Shown one piece after another: positions 53,001-61,700 of a stretch of DNA of 64,000 bases. The DNA lies in contig NC_083344.1 in the NCBI RefSeq assembly GCF_019175385.1, positions 6,424,965 through 6,488,964 of the forward strand, given 5' to 3'. Numbering within the stretch: the first letter of the stretch is position 1; each line of letters starts with the position of its first letter. A program made the position numbers and the translations under genes. This DNA is from Lycium barbarum (lineage: Eukaryota > Streptophyta > Magnoliopsida > Solanales > Solanaceae). The notes beneath the pieces are model-generated. The model made no database searches, was not told the origin of the DNA, and worked only from the letters and a program-made list of their open reading frames with translations.

Positions 53001-55667
53001 CACATAGATTTCTGAAATGCGTTTCAATAAAGTATGCCAATAGCACAAAGCATGCACATGTTTTACGAAGAAAAGACCACATCTGAAATCAGATGTTATT
53101 TACAATCTTAGGGCTTATAGTCTAAAGATTTGGTTGGTATTTGTAAGGATTCTTAGCTGTGGAATTGACTATCCATGGGTTCCCAATGAATGACTTGACT
53201 CATCTTGAAGGGGTGAATTTCTTGATGTTCAATTTGAATTAGCTCCAAGGTCCATTTGTTTGCAGAGGTATCAGAGCTAGACCTATCCATATTCTTGGAC
53301 TATCCAATGTTGTTCCCACATATTATGTTGGCTCCTTATATTGAAGAAAATCATTCTTGAAATGAAATCTTGAATTTTCAGTACCAAACATGGCAATATC
53401 ATTATATAGCTTTTGGCAGGTTTGCTTTCTGTATTCTGGTCATTCTAGGCTTCGTAATTTTTTACTTATGTATTTTCCTTGATGTTCAAACTTCCCACGC
53501 TCTCTAATTCCTTGACGACATGTGGCATATTATTATCCAATTCCTTAGATTGCAGAATTTCTTATCAGTTAATATCTGATATGTGGGCTATCGGCCCACA
53601 CGATATTAAATTATTAACTCAATTTTCTTAGGGGGAGCATCCATTAAGGTAGCTTGCTACCTGGGCTCTTGTGCGTTGCGCATCAGCTAAATAACTTCAA
53701 TGGGGGAATTTGTCAAGATGACGATTCTTGCCTGTAAAATATTGATTTCTCTTATAGTACCTCCCAAACCTCTAAGATTATTGTTTGTATCAAAGACAAT
53801 ATTGGTTAGCCCTATCACTTGCTCCCTTTATCCAATTCAGTTGTCTCATTTACGTAGGCGGCAAATGATCAGATTGAAATATTAGTTGTTAGTATAGAAA
53901 TATTACATGGTAAGTATGATTAACCTCTTTAAATTGAATTTTTATAAGTATGAATCCAACTTACCTTCTATATTCTACTAATATATTAGAAAATGGTAGC
54001 ATGAGGAGAGAAGGTCAAGAACAGTTTTGAGTTGTTCAGTTCTTATGGTGGGACCAGTTGATCCCACTGAAATTACTATAGGTAAGAGGTCTCCTGATTT
54101 TTTCTGATAATGTTGAAGAAAATCATTCTTGATGAAATCTTGAATTTTCAGTACCAAACATGGCAATATCTTTATATAGCGTTTGGCGGGTTTGCTTTCT
54201 GTATTCTGGTCATTCTTGGCTTATAATTTTTACCTGCGTATTTTCCTTTGATGTTCAAACTTCCTATGCTCTCTAATTCCTAGACGACACGTGGCATATT
54301 ATTGCAGAGTACCATCTTAGATTGCAGAATTTCTTTTGTTTTCCAGTCGATATTTGCATTATTTATTTTAGGATCTGTTAAGCATCTCTCTCTATTCAAA
54401 TATCCTATAGCTAAAAAGTTTAAACTGCATTAATTTTGGGGCAGGTTGTTTTTGATTCTGTAAGAAAGTTTGATGGGAAGGAATTTAGGCAGCTACTTCC
54501 TGGAGAGTACACTCAGATGGCTGGGCGTGCTGGAAGGAGAGGACTTGATAAAAATGGTACAGTTGTGGTGATGTGCCGAGATGAGATCCCTTACGAAAGT
54601 GATTTGAAGAATGTAATAGTTGGTACTGCAACTAGGCTTGCATCTCAGTTTCGACTGACCTACATCATGATTTTGCATCTACTTCGGGTTGAAGAACTGA
54701 AGGTACGTGGTTTTGACAAATTAGGAAAGAAGTCAAAACAGCTTGATATCAAAATAGTCCATACACAGCATCTGCTTCAAAATTCAGTTTCTGACCATTC
54801 ATTTTCCTTGCTTTTTAGTTTTATATGATTATAGAAATAGTCGATTCTTGTACTGCGTCATTACCATTCTCATTTGTTTCTCTTCTGGAGCTTATATGTA
54901 GTAGCGATTTGGATTATTTGCAAGTCTCTGCATTCACCTGTAAACCATTGTTTAAGTTCGACGCTTTAGAAGATAAACATCATGGTTATTGAATACAATA
55001 AGTCTAAAAGTCTCAAGAATCCTAGGGAAATTCAATGTTTCCTTTTCTTTTTCTTTTAAATAAGCAATAAAAAAAGATTACATTAAAGACATTTCACAGA
55101 GATAAACAACTCTAAAAGTACCGCATGTACCTCTAACATTTTTTTTTCTTTTTGCAAAAGACAGCTGATTTGCCTAACAACATTATTGAGCAGCGGCGTA
55201 ATGCCATTAGATCTCATAACTCATAATTTTAAAGTAATGGTGCATGTTAGTAACATGATATGATGTGTTCCATTTCACGGATTGATGTTTATTCTCACTC
55301 CATAGTCTTAACTCATCCCAGCAGATTTCTCCTGATGAAGTACATTTTACAATTTGTAGGTTGAGGACATGCTGAAAAGAAGTTTTGCTGAATTTCATGC
55401 TCAGAAGAAACTACCTGAGCAACAACAACTCTTGATGCGAAAGCTTGCTCAGCCAACAAAATCTGTTGAGTAAGCATTGCTAAACAGTTACGGTATCTGA
55501 GTTTGCTACCATACCCGTCTTTCTAGATTAATTTTTCGACATGCATTTGTCACGACTTAAAACACTTATATGCGCTTCCTTGTTTGTGTGCATGTGCTTC
55601 AGTGCATTGATGTTGTGTAGATTTTCTCAAACTTATTCTTTTGTACTTCCTGGTATTGTTTAACAAG

Positions 55668-55703
<36 letters not shown>

Positions 55704-58700
55704 TGCGCGCGCGCGCACACACACACAAGAGAAGCACAGACAGCAATGGTCTTGAGAACCGTGCTTTCTAGTTGTGCTTTTAATTGCTAACTTTTACAAA
55801 GCCTACCGTCTATGAAATGCTTGCTTCTATGAAGCCTATTATAGCTACTAAATGCTACCATCTTTGGATGACTCTTAAATCAATTGTGATATTTATTTGC
55901 ATAGTAAAATAAGTAAAATTTGTCTGATATAGATGCATAAAGGGTGAACCAGCAATTGAGGACTACTTTGACATGTACTCGGAGGCAGAAAGATATAGCC
56001 AGCAAATAGCGGAGGCAGTAATGCAGTCGCAAGCTTGTCAGCAGTACCTTACTCCTGGGAGAGCAGTGGTTGTAAAATCACAATCAGTAAGTTCTACATC
56101 TTTTCACTAAATAGGCATTAGGCCAGTGAAATATGATGTTTAAGGCTCCTTGGTAATTTGATCTTTTCCTTTGTACTAGTAGTCTTGTAGCCTCTTTTTG
56201 TCTTAAAGGTGAAAAAATTGTCAGCTATCTGGCATACAATAATGACTATGCATAGATCCCAAAGTAGTTGCCTCCATATGTGAATCAATTGCTCTATTTG
56301 CACTTGTTTCATTCTAATACTCGAATAATCTTTCTTTTGAGACACAATAGAGTTGAGCTATCTGGTATGATTTGGAGATTTACAAGGCCAAGGTTCTTTA
56401 GTTCCATGATCTAGTCCTCTGCAGTGGAGAGTCGCATCATAATCTTCAGCATGCAGAAACACATGAACATTATCAATGATATTAGCAAGTGAATATTTAA
56501 ATGTCCCCAAATTTGGTATTAATAAACCCGCAAAGGAACATATGGCTCAAAGTGTTTCATGAAGTAGGTCAACGTTTTTTTAGGAATTTTCACTGGAAAA
56601 AAATGCTGAAGGAGTTGATAAGGATGATGTGACTGGGCCTCCTAGCATAGAAAATTCTGCAGTTTGAGATCACTGGTTTTGAAACTGAAAGTGTTCCAAT
56701 TCCTTTTGCAATTTGTTCTGATCCATTGTTCATCTTAGAAGTATCATAATCCTGTCTTCTTTTGCCCGTCGCATGAGGTTAGTTGGATATTGCAAGTATA
56801 TGATATTTGACCTACAGCTCATATTTCCATTAAAGAGATTCACATGACAACTCCAAAACACGTGCTAATGTTTTTCTTTCCCTTAACTACTTGCAGGTTC
56901 AAGATCACTTACTAGGCGTTGTGGTGAAGACACCTTCCTCTAACAACAGACAATATATAGTTCTAGTTCTGACTCCCGAATTGCCTTCAATCCTAGAAAC
57001 TTCGTCAGATGCAAGCAACAGGAAAGACCAAAAAAATTCTGAATTTCAGATATTAGTTCCTAAATCAAGACGGGGTTATGAGGATGAGTATTGTTCATCA
57101 GTCACCTCCAGGAAGGGATCTGGCGTTGTCAACATCAAATTGCCTCACCGCGGTAATGCTGCCGGGATGAATTATGAGGTTCGAGGAGTTGATAACAAGG
57201 ATTTCTTGTATATATGTGTGAAAAAGATTAAGATCGACCAAGTTCGGCTTCTTGAAGATGTTAGTGCTGGGGCCTACTCTAACGCAATACAACAGCTGTT
57301 GGGTCTGAAATCTGAAGGAAATAAGTATCCTCCAGCCTTAGATCCGGTTAAAGGTATGTCAGCATTATTTGAATGGTGATTTGTACTTGCTTCCTCGCAT
57401 GTGAATATTTTTATCATGCAGCTGCAGTTGCTTTTGCTGTTTCTTTACCATCAATAATTCTATTCTCATATCAGCGGTGTATCCATGGAAGTCCATTGAC
57501 TAGCTATCACTCAATTAAATATAAGGCTATTAAATGCATCAGTTTCCTAATATTAGCTTTTCGCAAATCACCATTTGACTCCAGAAATTGGGGATGAAGC
57601 ATGGAAAACTCTTCAATCGTCACCTATTGATAGTGATGTTGTTGAAGCATGTCAGTGCTTCATTTACTCTTAGAAGAAATAAATGCATGTTATAGTGTGC
57701 TAGGATAAGGATGGGAGTCTCAGCAATTGGTCTTTCTGATGAATATTAGGGAACTGTGCCAGTCAAATGGCACGTGCTCTAATTCTAATAGGGAGTGTCC
57801 AAGTGTGTCCTCAGAGGTCAACCTATTATTTCCTGCTACTGCACTTATTTGTACTTTGTAGTGTAAAATGTATTTTTTTGTGCAATGATCATTCACACAT
57901 ATACCAAGCAAAAGATGACCAAAAATGATGCAGTATTCTATCTCACAACAGACGATGCACCAGCATATCTGGTTAGCTCTGCTAGAATTTTAATTTAGGT
58001 CATGGTGCAAATGCTGGTCTTGTAGCACCCTATTACATTGATTCCAACGAAAAAGTTGTAGCTGAAGTAAAGGATTATAGATCCATAAGCATTGACATTT
58101 GAATTTTTGGCAATCAAAATGCTCTCATCCAGGGAGACAAGTCATGGATGGAACTTTAGTTGTAAATGAGGTCTTAGATTATAACTGTGAGAAGGAAAGA
58201 GAAATTGAGAGAGAACAAAATTTTATTGTTCCCTCAAGCCATTGTTTTAATAGCTAAGTTTTCTTATTCTAAGAAAGGAAAGAGATGTTAAAAATTACAT
58301 AATTACAGGAGTAAATCAAGCTATACTATATTTTTTTGACATGGTAACAAGCTGTATTGATATCCAAAAGGGCCAGTGAAGGCCATAGTTACAAGGAAGC
58401 TTAAAAAAAGCTACAGAAATTCAACTAGCAACTATAGAGACTCTAGGAACTGTATTAGAGTCTATGTATCATCTATATACTTTTCTGTACACCAAAAATG
58501 CAAAAGTCGAATACAATTAAGCTTTATCTTCTGGATAGGATTGCTTTTGTTATCAAAACATCTTGAGTTCCTTTCCTTCCAGATAGTCCACCATATGCAG
58601 CCTGGAATCATATTCCATCTCTTTGTTTGAGCTTTAGTTCCTCTTCTTCTGCTCCAACTAGATAGCATATCTAGTGTATGAATTGGCATTGCCCAGCTCA

Positions 58701-61700
58701 AACCAATTTTAACAAGGGATATGTCCCATTGTAGTGTACTCACCCTACAATGCAAAAAAAGATGACTATTTGTTTCTGCATACTTTCCACATAAGTGGCA
58801 GATAGAGCAAAGGTGTATTCCCCTTCTCTGCAGTCTGTCTTATGTCAAACAAGCCTTCTTTACTACCAACCAAACAAAACATGCCACCTTGTATGGTATG
58901 TTTGTCTTCCATAGTTGCCTCCAAGGCCATTGTACCTGGAGATAGTTGTTGTGATTCCTCGCGTGGTATGCTGTCTTGACTGAAAAAAACTCCCGATCTG
59001 TCTCTCAACCACCATAATCTATCTTGCTCTGGTGAGACTCCATTGAAGAAATTAAGAGTGTTAAGGAAGTCAATGAATCCGTCCATCTCCCAAATCCCAA
59101 TCATTCAAAAGTCTTCTGAAACTGAGATCCCATCCTTAATGTTCCATACCCCATAAATATTAACCCTTTGCTGCTGATTCAGGATGTTAACATCTGGATA
59201 TAGGTGCCTGAGGGAAACATTACCTAACCAGTTGTCTTCCCAAAAGGAAATTTGCTGCCCATTCCCAACCTTGAATCTGATATTAATGCTGAAAATTGTC
59301 CAAAGATTTCTGATGGTCCTCCAAACACTAACCCCATATAGAGTGTTGACAATTTTTGTTTTCCAGGCATCATCTTCTCCATACTTTTTCTTAATCACCT
59401 TCTTCCATGGTGATTGATCTTCATCTGAGTATCTTCAGAGCCACTTCATGAGCAGACATTCGTTCCGCTTCCTTAAATTTTTTATGCCATACTATATTTA
59501 CACGATCCTAGATTATTCTAGAATATCTACGAGATTCTAACACTCCCCCTCAAGCTGGTGCATATAAATCTTATGTACCAAGCTTGTTACAAATGTAGCT
59601 GATACGAGAATTAGTGGGAGACTTGGTGAAGATATCTGCAAGCTAATCATTTGACTTTCACGAATTTTGTAACAATGTCTCTTTGATGAAATGGCAGTTG
59701 ATCTCAATGTGTTTTCTCTCGTGAAACACCAGATTGATGCAATATGAAAGCAGTTTGATTATCGTACACAAGTTCCATCTGAATAATTTCTCCGAACTTC
59801 AATTCTGAGCAACTGTTCAGTCCAAATTAGTTAGCAAGTTGCCACAACCATTACTTGGTATTTAGCTTCCGCACTAGATCGACCAACCACATTTTGTTTC
59901 TTGCTTTTCCAAGACGCCAAAATTACCTCCTACTAGAACACTATATCCAGACGTAAACCGCCTATCAAAAGGTGACCCTGCCCAATCAACTTCAACAATC
60001 TACTCATGACCTCGATCCTCAAAAAATAATCCTTTGCCTGGGGTTGATTTTATGTATGAAGGATACGAACAACTGCATCTCAGTGGCTATCGCACACAGA
60101 GTCCATAAACCGACTTACAACTCTCACAGGAAAGGCAATGATAGGTCAAGTCACTGTGAGATAGTTCAATTCACCAACTAGTTGTCTATACCTTTCAGGA
60201 TCACTAAGGGGCTTCCCCTGTCGTGGTAAAAGTTTGATATTCGGGTCCATAGGAGTGACGGTCTACAATCTGTCATTCCTGTCTCATCATGAATGTCTAG
60301 GCTTACGTCGTGAGATGACAATTCCTGATTTGGACTACACAACCTCAGTGTCTAGGAAATACTTCAATCTGGATAGGTCCTTCATCTGGAAATGCTGAAT
60401 GAGAAGTTGCTTTAGTTTAATTTTACCATCTTCATCATTGCTCATGGTGACTATATCAACATAAACGACCAAATAAAGGCACAATTGATGAGCAGTATGT
60501 AGATAGACTACAGAATAATCAGCGGGCTCAGTTATATAGGTAATCTATCCATATTTTTGTACGTTTTTGCACTCATGTGATGCTGATGTATTAGTGAAAT
60601 CATCTTGCCTTTTATTAGAAGTGGTGAGGAAAATCCAAAGCTTTGCTTCAATGAAATAGTCTAGACTTCTGTATGAGAAAATAAAGTGGTGATGGTTTGA
60701 GGCTGTAGAAGTACTGAAGCAGTGTTGAATTCGGGAAACTTGAGTTTTGGACATATGAATAGAGATTTGGAAGTTACACTATAAGGAGCTATGCCTTAGG
60801 TGGTATTCACTGTCAGACATGCTTATGCAAGATAGAGTTGTTTATAAAGTTATGAAGAGGTATTGAGTATTTTCATCATGCATCTATTAGAAGTGAATGT
60901 ATTCAGTGAACAAGTTAGCTTCGAGATCAGTTATTATTGTCTTTTCTTCTCTAGCTTCTGTTCTTTGGAGATCAGTTATTATTGTCTTTTCTTCTCTAGC
61001 TTCTGTTCTTTGGCTGAAACAGGAGTCTGTTTCATGTAAAAATCGCATTCATATGCTATTATTGAACCATCAGTACCGCATGCTCGCTGATGCTGGGATA
61101 TTTGGGTTCAACATGACCCGACATAGGTAGTTTTGTAGTTGTACAATAGTTGGTAACCAGGAATAGAAGTCTTTCCAGTGAATGCTGTTTCCATCAACAA
61201 AAATGTTTATACAGTTATACTATTAAGTTTTACTTAACAAGTGTGCTCCATTTGACTTGGGATGGTTTCAGTCATGGATATATAGTGGGAGTTGCTACCA
61301 TGCTTGCGATGACCTCTTTTTTTTTTTTTGGTTATGTAAGGTTCTCCATAATTCATTCTCTGATGAAGATTCTATGCCAGATCTGAAGTTGAAAGACGTG
61401 GATCTTGTGGAAGCATACTACAAATGGAATAATCTCTTGCAAAAAATGGCACAGAATAAGTGTCATGGTTGTATTAAATTGGACGAGCACATGAAGTTAG
61501 CTAGAGAATTAAAGCGGCACCGAGAGGAAGTGAATGCTTTGAAGTTTGAAATGTCAGATGAGGCACTTCAGCAGATGCCAGATTTTCAGGGTCGGGTATG
61601 GAACCACAGTATCATAAGAACTTGGTTTCCCTTTCTGTGCCAATTAATTCTTGCAAAGGAAGAGATCATAAACATCCCCTTTTACTCTATTTGCAGATAG

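Noticed and set aside
57580..57650. Extra SKI2 exon reading [13 protein letters not shown]
   Set aside because: Exon 19 to exon 20 joins perfectly in phase at the conserved PVK-DLKLKD boundary, and this segment lacks a fitting acceptor and donor pair.
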